From the NCBI GenBank assembly GCA_027624235.1, contig JAQBYB010000017.1, positions 1 to 42,048 of the forward strand: 42,048 nt of DNA, written 5' to 3'. Position numbers and translations under genes: made by a program. The notes below the pieces were generated by a model. The model was given only the letters and a program-made list of their open reading frames with translations. It was not told the DNA's origin and searched no databases. Source of the DNA: Pseudomonadota bacterium. GTDB taxonomy: Bacteria > Pseudomonadota > Alphaproteobacteria > Rhodospirillales > Casp-alpha2. This document shows, piece by piece, positions 8,278 through 16,014 of this stretch; the first letter of the stretch is position 1; each line of letters opens with the position of its first letter.

Positions 8278-8580
8278 GTGGCCAACGACCGGGACCCCTT
8301 CGTCATCGAAAAGGAAATGGCGCTGACCCACGCCGATTTTTTCCGCATCATTCCGCGCGCGCTGGACACCGAGGATTTCGATCAATCAGACTCCGGCGTG
8401 GTTCTGGTGGATGGCGACAAGCGCCTTGAAATCAGCATCGGCCCCGAACGCACCCGCCAGATCGCCCTGATGAAAATCCCGGCCTGCGACGTGCGGCTGG
8501 AATTCAGCGGCTATTCCGAGGCCGCGCGCGCCGCCGCGCTGGTTCTGTTCGACCGCATGTTCCAAAAAGGCGGCGGCTGA
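8278..8580 (+). CDS. Unrecognised small protein, last gene of the aor operon
   Basis: This 100-residue soluble protein starts with GTG one base after the stop of the MoaD-like gene. I do not recognise the family. Visible features are an acidic, helix-forming N-terminal half containing THADFFRIIPRAL, a middle strand pair (GVVLVDGDKRLEISIGPERT) and a C-terminal helix (YSEAARAAALVLFDRMF). It has one cysteine, no signal peptide and no membrane segment. This alpha/beta pattern could suit a small chaperone or binding partner of a cofactor enzyme, but that is inference from the operon only. Base composition matches the operon, not the AT-rich module that follows, so it belongs with the aor genes. 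Confidence 0.65.
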   Translation: MANDRDPFVIEKEMALTHADFFRIIPRALDTEDFDQSDSGVVLVDGDKRLEISIGPERTRQIALMKIPACDVRLEFSGYSEAARAAALVLFDRMFQKGGG

Positions 8581-8637
8581 GGGGGGCAAGGGGCATTTCG
8601 GTAACAGTTTGTAAACGATACATAATTAACATCTTCC

Positions 8638-8681
8638 ACAAACCTTTGTATTGATGCACTATAATTAGATTCGTAACGGAG
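8638..8681 (+). promoter_or_regulatory. Promoter and putative operator of the Fic toxin-antitoxin module
   Basis: A perfect -10 hexamer TATAAT lies at 8660-8665. Just upstream is the inverted repeat ACAAA-CC-TTTGT (8638-8649), where a -35 box would normally overlap. A repressor bound there would block the promoter, as expected for autoregulation of a toxin-antitoxin operon. No good -35 hexamer is visible. GGAG at 8678-8681 is the ribosome binding site of the antitoxin gene starting at 8691. Confidence 0.4.
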
Positions 8682-8690
8682 AATGAAACA

Positions 8691-8867
8691 ATGACCAATG
8701 AACTCAAAGCGCTACTTGAGGCCGCAAAGTCGGTTAAAATGACGCCTAAACAACAAGAGGAACAAAGACGAAGCTTTGCATATGGCAACACGAAAATTGA
8801 GAATGAACGAATTACCAGGGAAACAATTAACGTGGAAGCTAAGTTATTAAAGGAAATTAATGGCTGA
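8691..8867 (+). CDS. Fic-associated antitoxin
   Basis: This 58-residue, highly charged helical protein contains RRSFAYGNTKIENERITRET at residues 26-45. The NTKIEN part resembles the inhibitory helix motif (S/T)xxxE(G/N) by which class I Fic antitoxins such as VbhA block ATP binding, with asparagine in place of the first serine or threonine. It would bind and silence the Fic AMP-transferase encoded immediately downstream. The ATG has GGAG nine bases upstream. The reading frame overlaps the fic start by eight bases, the tight coupling usual for toxin-antitoxin pairs. The pair is AT-rich compared with both neighbours and is probably a recent acquisition. The antitoxin itself looks intact even though the toxin frame is interrupted. 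Confidence 0.7.
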   Translation: MTNELKALLEAAKSVKMTPKQQEEQRRSFAYGNTKIENERITRETINVEAKLLKEING

Positions 8868-9528
8868 AAATCCTGGCAATGAGCGCCATAGCAAAGCCCA
8901 ACTTGCTGATATTATTACTGACGAAGATGAGAAAGCTCATCGGGAAGCTCGAAATGGTCTCAATCAATTTGACACTGTTTCTCGGTTAATTGAAGAATGG
9001 CAGCAACCTGACAGAAGATTCAGGCTTCGATCTTCCACAATTTTGCATTTACATCGTGATGCCTTAGAGGGAATCAACTCTTATGCAGGAAATTGGCGTC
9101 CTGCTGGAGTTAAGATTCAAGGAAGCGGGCATCAACCTGTTGGTGCCCACCTTGTTCCCGAAAAAATTGAAGAGATGTGTGACTATGTTAATGACAATTG
9201 AGATAAATCCGCCATTCACCTCGCATCCTACATATTGTGGCGTCTCAACTGGATACACCCATTCTCAGATGGAAATGGAAGAACGGCTCGCGCCTTGTCC
9301 TACTTGATCTTGTGTATTCGTCTTGGTTATAAAATACCAGGTGGAAACACCATTCCAGACCAAATTTCGAATGATAAAAACCCATATTACAAAGCCTTAG
9401 AGGCAGCTGACCTCGCTTATAAGAACGAAGAAATTGATGTAAGCGAAATGGAAAAAATGCTTAGTGAGATGCTCGCTGGGCAGTTGGGAGGGGTGCTCCA
9501 AGACGCTATAGGTAAAGGCAGTGGCTAG
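8860..9528 (+). pseudogene. fic: Fic family AMP-transferase toxin interrupted by an in-frame TGA
   Basis: One frame from 8860 to 9528 encodes a Fic protein of 222 codons, broken by TGA at 9199-9201 (codon 114). Both sides are coherent. The first part has the helical N-terminus and SYAGNWRPAGVKIQGS. After the stop come DKSAIHLASYILWRLNW and the catalytic loop HPFSDGNGRTAR (from H133), a full match to HxFx(D/E)GNGRxxR. In related proteins the interrupted position is normally tryptophan within a Y-V-N-x-N-W-D context, so a single TGG to TGA change explains the stop. Intact Fic toxins transfer AMP to target hydroxyls such as those of DNA gyrase. As read here only 113 residues would be made, without the active site. 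A sequencing error remains possible. Confidence 0.8.
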
Positions 9529-9535
9529 GGGGTTA

Positions 9536-10984
9536 TTACTTGCCCTTGCTCTTGCCCCTGCCCGGGTCCTTGCGTTTGCTTTTGCTCTTGGTTCTGGTCT
9601 TGCCCTTCGGGGCGGTCTTTTCTTCGGCATACGGGTTGTTGCCGGTGCGCAGGTGGATGCGGATGGGCACGGCGTCCAGTCCGAAGGCTTCGCGCAAGCC
9701 GCCGGTGAGGTAGCGTAAATAGCTTTCCGGCAGACCGTCCTGGCGGCTGGAGAACAGGATGAAGGTCGGTGGCCGCGCCTTGGATTGGGTCATGTAGCGC
9801 AGCTTGAAGCGGCGGCCTTTGACCATCGGCGGCGGATGGCTTGTCGTCATCCCTTCGAGCCAGCGGTTGATCGACCCGGTTTCAACCCGTTTGTTCCAAA
9901 TCCTGTGGACCTTGAGCACCGCCGGCAGCAGTTTCTCCAGGCCCTTGCCGGTGAGCGCCGAAAAGGGGACGACGGGAACGCCGCGAACCTGGGGCATGGA
10001 GGTCTGCAAGCGGTCTTCGATGCCGCCCATGGCTTTCTTTTTATCCAGGGTGACGTCCCATTTGTTGACGGCGATAATCAGCGCCCGGCCTTCTTCGATG
10101 ACCAGGCGGGCGATTGACAGGTCTTGTTTTTCCAAGCCGAGCGTTCCGTCCAGCACCAACACCACGACCTCGGCGAAGCGGATGGAATTGAGCGTGTCGC
10201 CGACCGACAGCCCCTCCAGTTTCTTTATGACGCGCGCCTTGCGGCGCATCCCGGCGGTGTCGATGAGGCGTATGGCGCGGTCCTTGAAGGTCCATGAAAT
10301 TGAGATGGAATCCCGGGTGATGCCGGCCTCAGGCCCGGTCAGAACCCTGTCTTCGCCGAGAAGCTTGTTGACGATGGTCGATTTGCCGACATTGGGCCGC
10401 CCGACGATGGCCAGTTGCAGGGGGCGGGATTCCCAGTCGTCGTCCGCCCACTCGGTTTCATCATCCGTTTTTTCCGCTTCCGCGGGCTCCGTGGACGCGA
10501 ACGGCAACAATGCATCGTACAGGCCGTCCAGTCCTTCGCCATGTTCGGCGGAAACCGGTAACGGCTCGCCGAGGCCGAGGCTGTAGGCGTCCAACAGGCC
10601 GCCCTGTCCGGCGCCGCCTTCACACTTGTTGGCGACCAGGATCGTCGGCGTTGAATGCTTGCGCAGCCAGGCGGAGAAATGTTGGTCCAAGGGCGTTACC
10701 CCGGCGCGGGCATCGATCAGGAATAAGGCGACATCGGCGTCCTCGATGGCGCGTTCGCTTTGGCCGTGCATGCGGGCTTCCAGGCTTTCGTCGCCGGAAT
10801 CATTCAGCCCGGCGGTGTCGATCAGGGTGAAATTGAGGTCGGCGATGCAGGCGGCGCCTTCGCGGCGGTCGCGGGTGACGCCCGGCGTGTCGTCAACGAT
10901 AGCCAGCCGCTTGCCGATCAGGCGGTTAAAGAGCGTGGACTTCCCCACATTGGGACGACCGATGACGGCAACGGTGAAAGACAT
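9536..10984 (-). CDS. der: GTPase Der (EngA), ribosome biogenesis
   Basis: This essential 482-residue GTPase has two tandem G domains and acts in assembly of the 50S ribosomal subunit. Each domain shows a P-loop GRPNVGKST (about residues 8-16 and again near 200) and a DTAG motif. NKCE in the first and NKWD in the second are the G4 motifs. The C-terminal KH-like domain follows ([15 protein letters not shown] to [14 protein letters not shown]). The last 20 or so residues are a lysine-rich tail. The ATG at 10984 is chosen because it begins [16 protein letters not shown], the normal family start; a TTG 12 bases further out is less likely. It is followed in the leftward direction by the Fic module and preceded by bamB. 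Confidence 0.95.
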   Translation of the reverse strand: MSFTVAVIGRPNVGKSTLFNRLIGKRLAIVDDTPGVTRDRREGAACIADLNFTLIDTAGLNDSGDESLEARMHGQSERAIEDADVALFLIDARAGVTPLDQHFSAWLRKHSTPTILVANKCEGGAGQGGLLDAYSLGLGEPLPVSAEHGEGLDGLYDALLPFASTEPAEAEKTDDETEWADDDWESRPLQLAIVGRPNVGKSTIVNKLLGEDRVLTGPEAGITRDSISISWTFKDRAIRLIDTAGMRRKARVIKKLEGLSVGDTLNSIRFAEVVVLVLDGTLGLEKQDLSIARLVIEEGRALIIAVNKWDVTLDKKKAMGGIEDRLQTSMPQVRGVPVVPFSALTGKGLEKLLPAVLKVHRIWNKRVETGSINRWLEGMTTSHPPPMVKGRRFKLRYMTQSKARPPTFILFSSRQDGLPESYLRYLTGGLREAFGLDAVPIRIHLRTGNNPYAEEKTAPKGKTRTKSKSKRKDPGRGKSKGK

Positions 10985-11035
10985 GATATGAAGCAATCGT
11001 AGCAGATGTTGATGGGACGCGACCGGCAGAAACGG

Positions 11036-12412
11036 TTAGCGAAAGGCGACCAAATCGGCGTCGTCGGCGAGGAAATAGACGGTGTTTCCGGCGACGATGG
11101 GTGGAATCGAAATCCCGGACGGCAATTTGACGCTGCCGAGGATGCGCCCGGTGTACGGCGAAATGGCCAAGGCCTTGCCATGCGAGCCGGCGGCGATCAG
11201 GCGGTCGCTGACCAGGATCGGCCCGGTCCAGATAATGGTTTTTTCCTGGTTCTTGGGGTCTTCGTAGCGCGGCAGCGCCCGGACCCAGTGAATGCCGCCG
11301 GTGTTTCGGGAAACGGCGGCGATTTCGGCGTCATTGGTGATGACGAAAATATAGTCGCCGGCGACCCAGGGGCTTTGCGAACCGCCAATTTCTTTCTGCC
11401 ATAGGCGGCGCCCGTTACGCAGGTCGAAGGCGCCCATGATGCCAGCGTGACTGATGGCGATGACCCGGCCCCGGTCGATCACCGGGCGGCCCCGGATATG
11501 GGCCAAATTGGAAACCACATCGGTGCGTTTGATTGAACTCAGACTCTCCTGCCACAGCAATCGGCCGTTTTCAGCCCTCAACGCGACAAGCTCTCCCGAC
11601 GAGTAGGGAACCACCACGACGCCGTTGTCGACCGCCGGGCTGGCGCCGCCCAGAAGGCTGGCGGATTCCGAAATGCCGGTGTGGGTCCACAATCCTTCGC
11701 CGTTGTCTGCGTTCATGGCGAACAGTTTGTTGTCGACAGTGATTACAAACACCCGTCCGCCGCGGACCGTCGGCGCACTGTGCGCCGGGCTGGAGACGCG
11801 CTGGCGCCATATTTCAGCGCCGTTGGCGGCATTCAGGGCAATGACCTGGGCGAACCCGGTGCTGACATAAATTCGCCCGCCATCATAGGCGATGCCGCCG
11901 GGGATGTGGCCTTCGTCTTCCTCATTGGGGGTCAAGTTCGTTTTCCACAGGCGCTTTCCGTCTTTGATGCCGTAAGCGCTGACCACGGACGCCGAATCAA
12001 TGACATAAATACGTCCGTTGCCGACCACCGGTGATGAGACCAGACGCTGTTCCCCATTGGAACCAGCGCCGGCATTGACAGACCAGGCTTCGTTGATGAC
12101 ATCCGGCGCCTGCATGTGGTGCATGGCATGATTGGCGAATCCCCCCGATTGCGGCCAGTCGTCGTTAGGGGCGGGCGCCGGCAGAAGAATCTGAACATTC
12201 GCCAGCTTCGGATCGGGGCTGAGGGTGCGTTGATGGAGAAGGATCGAAATCCGGTCTCCCTCCAGAGGCGGATCCTTGGCTTTTTCAAACCACTTCAGGG
12301 GATTTGAGCAGCCGCTAAGCGCCAGCGCCAACAGGGCGGCAACCGCATAAGCCGGGGGTTTCGCCAGCCAGTTGAATTTTAAGTCGGGTGCCCTCATTCG
12401 CTCATATTCCAT
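11036..12412 (-). CDS. bamB: Outer membrane assembly lipoprotein BamB (PQQ-like beta-propeller)
   Basis: This 458-residue protein has a lipobox LSGC (cysteine 35) after a hydrophobic segment, so it is an envelope lipoprotein. The rest consists of repeated WD/PQQ-type blades (for example VSAYGIKDGKRLWKTNL, VIALNAANGAEIWRQRV, MGAFDLRNGRRLWQKEI), the eight-bladed propeller of BamB. BamB binds BamA and helps fold beta-barrel proteins into the outer membrane. The order yfgM-bamB-der, with 9 bases between the first two, is a conserved proteobacterial arrangement and supports the call. A start at the internal ATG (12397) would shorten the signal region by five residues and is equally plausible. Confidence 0.9.
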   Translation of the reverse strand: MEYERMRAPDLKFNWLAKPPAYAVAALLALALSGCSNPLKWFEKAKDPPLEGDRISILLHQRTLSPDPKLANVQILLPAPAPNDDWPQSGGFANHAMHHMQAPDVINEAWSVNAGAGSNGEQRLVSSPVVGNGRIYVIDSASVVSAYGIKDGKRLWKTNLTPNEEDEGHIPGGIAYDGGRIYVSTGFAQVIALNAANGAEIWRQRVSSPAHSAPTVRGGRVFVITVDNKLFAMNADNGEGLWTHTGISESASLLGGASPAVDNGVVVVPYSSGELVALRAENGRLLWQESLSSIKRTDVVSNLAHIRGRPVIDRGRVIAISHAGIMGAFDLRNGRRLWQKEIGGSQSPWVAGDYIFVITNDAEIAAVSRNTGGIHWVRALPRYEDPKNQEKTIIWTGPILVSDRLIAAGSHGKALAISPYTGRILGSVKLPSGISIPPIVAGNTVYFLADDADLVAFR

Positions 12413-12421
12413 CTTCGGGAA

Positions 12422-13090
12422 TCACTTGCCCAGAATGGATAGCATTTCCTGGGCCCTGGTGCGAACCCCTTGAGGGGTATCCCTGTCTTTGTCCAGAGCC
12501 GAAAACAGTTCTCGCGCTTTAGTCTTGTCGCCGGATCGCATCGACAGCAGGCCGGTGATTTCCTGAGCGCTGAAGCGCCAGGGGTCGGTTTTCGCCATTA
12601 ATGGCTGCAGGCGTTGTTTCAGGGCCGCGAAATCGGCGCCAGGGGAGTTTAAATCCTGATACGCGCCGAGGATCGTGGCTAAACCCCGGTACAGGGAATC
12701 GACAGAGACATCATCGGCCAACACCCGATAGGCCAGGGAGGCATCCAGCGATTTGCCGTTTTGGGCCAAAATCCGGGCCTGGCTGAACCGCGCCAATAGT
12801 TGGTAGCCCTTGCTTCCGTCCGCGGCGATGTCGGCGAAGGCCTTGAACGCCGCATCGTTTTTATTGGTGGCGGCGAGTCCCATGGCGGCATGGAAGCGCT
12901 CACCGGCGGCGCGGCGGGTGGAAAGGTCGTAATTGCGCCAGCTCTGATAGCCGCCGACGGCAGCGATAATGACGACAACGGCGGCAATCGCGTATTTTCC
13001 GTAGGCCTGCCACAGTTGGTGGGCGCGATCCTGGCGCAGTTCCTCATCGATCTCTTGGAAAAGGATATCGTCTTTAGTTTTTTCGGCCAC
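12422..13090 (-). CDS. YfgM-like TPR membrane protein (ancillary SecYEG translocon subunit family)
   Basis: This 222-residue protein has a charged cytoplasmic N-terminus, one transmembrane helix at about residues 33-50 (KYAIAAVVVIIAAVGGYQSW) and a periplasmic tetratricopeptide-type helical region. E. coli YfgM binds the Sec translocon and PpiD and helps hand over exported proteins. The gene lies directly upstream of bamB, as in many proteobacteria. The start is GTG at 13090, because GGAG lies seven bases before it. A longer reading from 13126 adds residues that are not family-like. Alphaproteobacterial members are often annotated only as tetratricopeptide repeat proteins. The function is inferred from family and neighbourhood. 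Confidence 0.8.
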   Translation of the reverse strand: MAEKTKDDILFQEIDEELRQDRAHQLWQAYGKYAIAAVVVIIAAVGGYQSWRNYDLSTRRAAGERFHAAMGLAATNKNDAAFKAFADIAADGSKGYQLLARFSQARILAQNGKSLDASLAYRVLADDVSVDSLYRGLATILGAYQDLNSPGADFAALKQRLQPLMAKTDPWRFSAQEITGLLSMRSGDKTKARELFSALDKDRDTPQGVRTRAQEMLSILGK

Positions 13091-13197
13091 GGGAAAACTC
13101 CAAAAGGCGTTGAAGCCGCCTTCCATGTCTTTAATTTCGGGGCTAAAATAGTCTTACAAGGACGGGAAGGCAAACACGCGTTGGTGCAAATTTCGTG

Positions 13198-13752
13198 TTA
13201 TTCCCGCCACTTGATGGAACAGCCGATGCTGGCGGTCTGGTCCGCGGGGCCGCGGCCGGTTTCGGCGACCAAGGTCATCGCTTCCAACAGTTCGCGCCGG
13301 GTGTCGGCGGCCTCCGCATCGCGGCCCGAGGCATCCAGCCGGCCCCGGTATTGCAGCTCCATGTCCGCATTGAAACCGAAGAAGTCGGGCGTACAGACGG
13401 CGCCGTAGGCACGGACGACACTTTGGCTATCGTCGATCACGTAGGGAAAGGTGAACCCCTTTTCCTCAGCGACCGCCCTCATATTATCCATAGAATCTTC
13501 CGGATAATCCTCGGGGTCGTTGGACATGATGGCGATGACGCCGAAGCCCAGCGACTGAATTTCCTTGATATCGCGGACCAGGCGTTTGTGGACCGCCTTC
13601 ACATAAGGGCAGTGGTTGGAAAGAAACATCACCAGCGCGCCCTTTGCGCCCTTGATCGCGTCCAGCGTATAGATTTCGCCGTCGGTGCCCTTAAGGGAAA
13701 AACCAGGCGCCTTCCAGCCGAAATCACAAACCGGGGTGGTCGTGGACACCAT
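13198..13752 (-). CDS. Thioredoxin-fold redoxin (AhpC/TSA-like family protein)
   Basis: This 184-residue cytoplasmic protein has a thioredoxin fold with the motif SNHCPYVKA (about residues 45-53). The single peroxidatic-type cysteine is followed by proline, characteristic of the 'NHCPYV' redoxin family. There is no resolving CxxC. Other family marks are DGEIYTLDAIKGAKGALVMF before the motif, and VVRAYGAVCTPDFFGFNADMEL carrying the cis-proline and substrate region. A thiol reductase or peroxidase role is likely, but the substrate is unknown. It is transcribed in the same direction as yfgM but 107 bases away, and is divergent from the small lipoprotein gene to its right. Confidence 0.85.
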   Translation of the reverse strand: MVSTTTPVCDFGWKAPGFSLKGTDGEIYTLDAIKGAKGALVMFLSNHCPYVKAVHKRLVRDIKEIQSLGFGVIAIMSNDPEDYPEDSMDNMRAVAEEKGFTFPYVIDDSQSVVRAYGAVCTPDFFGFNADMELQYRGRLDASGRDAEAADTRRELLEAMTLVAETGRGPADQTASIGCSIKWRE

Positions 13753-13931
13753 GCCGTGGGCCTTTCTTGTTCTTGAGATAGTCTTGAGGTGGTTAATTAG
13801 CCCAAACCGGGGGGCTGATCAACCTGGGTCAGGGCAAAACTCATATCTGATTCCAGGCAAAGGGCGGTATTCTTTACCTGTCCTTAACCCCACTGGCGCA
13901 TTATTCAGTGTGGTTTGAATGGGAGTGGACG

Positions 13932-14252
13932 ATGCGGGTTTATGCCGTTCTGGCGTTTGTTATTGTTCTCGGCGGGTGCGCCGCCATTCCCGGCTATGCC
14001 CAGGTCGAAGGCGCCATGGTGATCAGCACCGACAAGACCATGAGCGATCACGTGATTTCGTTGACCAGCGGCAAGAACTGTTCGACCCTCCGCACGGAAA
14101 ATGACCTGACCTACTGCGAAGAGGACGAGCCCAAGATCAAGCAGAACATCTATTGCTACAAGACCTTGGCCACGGTGACCTGTTATGACCGGCCCGATCC
14201 CAACCCCGGTCGCAGGCGGATGGATCTCAACGAGCATAACCTCGCCAAATAA
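13932..14252 (+). CDS. Small cysteine-rich lipoprotein of unknown function
   Basis: This 106-residue exported protein begins with hydrophobic residues MRVYAVLAFVIVLGGC, ending in the lipobox LGGC (cysteine 16). The mature part has five more cysteines in a regular distribution, in CSTL, YCEE, YCYK and VTCYD contexts, so it is probably disulfide-bonded in the periplasm. It ends in a polar tail. The ATG at 13932 is chosen over an earlier one at 13908 because the signal sequence then starts at residue one and GGGAG lies upstream. It stands alone between divergent and opposite-strand genes. I do not recognise the family. Confidence 0.65.
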   Translation: MRVYAVLAFVIVLGGCAAIPGYAQVEGAMVISTDKTMSDHVISLTSGKNCSTLRTENDLTYCEEDEPKIKQNIYCYKTLATVTCYDRPDPNPGRRRMDLNEHNLAK

Positions 14253-14267
14253 CGCATTCCTGATTTT

Positions 14268-14384
14268 TCAGGGTTTGGTCATGGACTCGTAAATGGCGGC
14301 GAGCTGTGATCGGTCGACCCCTTCGGGGCGCGGTTCTTTTGTCCACTGGACGTCGTCGTGTCGTCGGTCATGATGCTTTGCCAT
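14268..14384 (-). CDS. Candidate 38-residue protein lying inside an inverted repeat
   Basis: The minus strand has ATG at 14384, a purine-rich AGGAAAG ribosome binding site four or so bases upstream, and an open frame to TGA at 14268-14270. The product is very polar: MAKHHDRRHDDVQW at the start and QLAAIYESMTKP at the end. The last third is encoded by the left arm of a long inverted repeat. The right arm encodes a nearly identical tail (VVAIYESMT) on the plus strand, also closed by a stop codon. No family was recognised. The good ribosome binding site and sensible composition favour translation, but the length makes chance possible. Confidence 0.45.
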   Translation of the reverse strand: MAKHHDRRHDDVQWTKEPRPEGVDRSQLAAIYESMTKP

Positions 14385-14464
14385 CAATCTTTCCTAACTC
14401 CTTGCCAGTGAACAAAATAACACACGTCACAGTCGTCGCCATTTACGAGTCCATGACCTAAACT
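14271..14464. repeat. Long imperfect inverted repeat, arms of about 40 bases
   Basis: The left arm at 14271-14310 contains GGTCATGGACTCGTAAATGG from 14277. The right arm at 14426-14464 contains the complement, CCATTTACGAGTCCATGACC, at 14439-14458. Pairing continues imperfectly outward (cagggttt against cagttta) and inward (CGAGCTGTGA against CGACTGTGA). The two arms enclose about 115 bases. The structure could be a small miniature-transposon-like element, a transcript hairpin, or an inverted duplication of the end of the small gene at 14268-14384. No target-site duplication is obvious. Confidence 0.75.
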
Positions 14465-14470
14465 GCTTCC

Positions 14471-15199
14471 ATGAGATGGAAATGGATGCTGATCCTGTTC
14501 ACGGTGGCGGTTCTGGGGCTTTCCGGTTTCGCCGGGTGGTTTTTCTTCGGCGGTCCGGACGACGACCCGACGCGGCGCGCCATGGATGCCCACATTAGCC
14601 GCCTTCAGGCTAAAATCCCCGAGGCCGAAGCCGGCAGCGCCAACGCCCAGTTTGCACTGGCGCGGCTATATCACAATGGGGATCACATCGCCGCCGACCC
14701 GAAGGCGGCGTATCAGTGGTATGCGAAGGCCGCCGATCAAGGCCATGTCGAGGCCCAGTATTCTATCGGCGCCATGTACGCCAACGGCGATGGCGTTCGC
14801 CAGGATTATTTCCGCGCCTCGGAATGGTACCGGCTGGCCGCTAACCTGGGCCGTCATGCGGGCGCCCAGTTGGCCTTGGGCGATCTTTATTTCATGGGCC
14901 AGGGCGTCGCCCATGGCTACGCCGAAGCGCTGGCCTGGTACAAAAAATCGGCGCTGCGCGGACACCCGGTCGCCCAGTATCGGCTCGGCGCCATGTACGC
15001 CGAAGGCTGGGCCGGAGCCTTCGATCCGGTCGAGGCCTACACCTGGTTTACCCTGGCCATGGCCAAACAAGGCCAAGTCAAAGCCCACGATTCCAGGCTC
15101 GACCCCAAGGCCGCCCGCGAGAAATTGGCCGAGGCCATGAACCGGAACCAGATCAACCGCGCGACCGACGCGGCGGCACGCTTTCGTTCGCAAAAATAG
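14471..15199 (+). CDS. Sel1-repeat (TPR-like) protein with N-terminal membrane anchor
   Basis: This 242-residue protein has an N-terminal hydrophobic helix (about residues 5-25, LILFTVAVLGLSGFAGWFFF) acting as signal anchor. At least four Sel1-like repeats follow, each of the type A-x-x-x-L-x-x-x-Y-x-x-G-x-G, such as AQFALARLYHNGDHI, AQYSIGAMYANGDGV, AQLALGDLYFMGQGV and AQYRLGAMYAEGWAG. Sel1 proteins are adaptor scaffolds in the periplasm or at the inner membrane, and the partner is unknown here. The ATG at 14471 begins 12 bases after the right arm of the inverted repeat. The gene is followed at 57 bases by a HAD hydrolase gene on the same strand, but no functional link is evident. Confidence 0.85.
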   Translation: MRWKWMLILFTVAVLGLSGFAGWFFFGGPDDDPTRRAMDAHISRLQAKIPEAEAGSANAQFALARLYHNGDHIAADPKAAYQWYAKAADQGHVEAQYSIGAMYANGDGVRQDYFRASEWYRLAANLGRHAGAQLALGDLYFMGQGVAHGYAEALAWYKKSALRGHPVAQYRLGAMYAEGWAGAFDPVEAYTWFTLAMAKQGQVKAHDSRLDPKAAREKLAEAMNRNQINRATDAAARFRSQK

Positions 15200-15255
15200 G
15201 GGGATGTCGAACCCGCCTATTGACCAGCATGGGCGCTTGCCTCACATTCCGGGCG

Positions 15256-16014
15256 ATGAGCACACAGATCAAAGCCGTCACGTTCGATCTTTGGGATACC
15301 ATTGTCGACGATGATTCCGATGAGCCGAAGCGGCTCGCCCAAGGCTTGCGCCCGAAGCCGGAAGAACGCCGCCATTTGTTGTGGGAAGCGCTAACCCGGC
15401 ATCAGGAAATCGCCATCGAAGACGTCACCGCCGCCTTCGATGCCGCCGACGCCGCCTTTAACAAAGCCTGGAAAGGCCATTCCATCACCTGGAAAATCGG
15501 CGACCGGCTGGCCCGGGCGTTGATGGAACTGGGCCGGACCCTGCCCGACGAAGAGCTGGCGAAACTGGCCGACGATCTGGGCCGGATGGAAGTCGATATC
15601 CCGCCCGACCCCATCGACGGCATCGCGGACGCGCTCGAAGAGCTGTCCCGGCGCTACAAGTTATGCATTGTCTCAGACGCCATCGTTACCCCGGCGGACG
15701 GGTTGCGCCGGATGCTGGACGGCCACGGCCTCAAGCAATACTTCCAGGGCTTCGCCTTTTCCGACGAAGCCGGCCATTCCAAACCGCACGCCGATATGTT
15801 CAATTCCGCCGCCCGCCAGTTGGGCGTTGAGGTGACCGAGATGATCCACGTCGGCGACCGTGACCATAACGACATCAAGGGGCCGCAGGCCTTAGGCATG
15901 AAGGCGGTGTTGTTCACGGCGACCCGCGACGACGATAAGGACTCCACATCGGCCGACGCCATTTGCGAACGCGCTGGCGATCTTCCCGCAATGATCAACG
16001 GACTTGCGTCATGA
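15256..16014 (+). CDS. HAD superfamily hydrolase
   Basis: This 252-residue haloacid-dehalogenase-type phosphatase shows motif I as VTFDLWDT (D11 nucleophile, D14 acid), motif II in LCIVSDA, a motif III lysine in GHSKPHADMF, and motif IV as VGDRDHNDIKG. The helical cap between motif I and II covers about residues 20-110. It hydrolyses an unidentified small phosphorylated metabolite. The ATG at 15256 gives the standard start a few residues before motif I; an in-frame TTG at 15220 would add twelve poorly conserved residues. The stop overlaps the ATG of the amidotransferase gene (ATGA), so the two are translationally coupled and may act on related substrates. Confidence 0.85.
   Translation: MSTQIKAVTFDLWDTIVDDDSDEPKRLAQGLRPKPEERRHLLWEALTRHQEIAIEDVTAAFDAADAAFNKAWKGHSITWKIGDRLARALMELGRTLPDEELAKLADDLGRMEVDIPPDPIDGIADALEELSRRYKLCIVSDAIVTPADGLRRMLDGHGLKQYFQGFAFSDEAGHSKPHADMFNSAARQLGVEVTEMIHVGDRDHNDIKGPQALGMKAVLFTATRDDDKDSTSADAICERAGDLPAMINGLAS

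Noticed and set aside
9199-9201. TGA in fic read as selenocysteine
   Set aside because: No selenocysteine insertion hairpin or sel genes were seen, and the aligned residue in the family is tryptophan, not cysteine.
9521-9718. Plus-strand 65-residue frame after fic
   Set aside because: It is the complement of the Lys-rich end of der, with repeats of Leu/Ala/Phe created by that composition.
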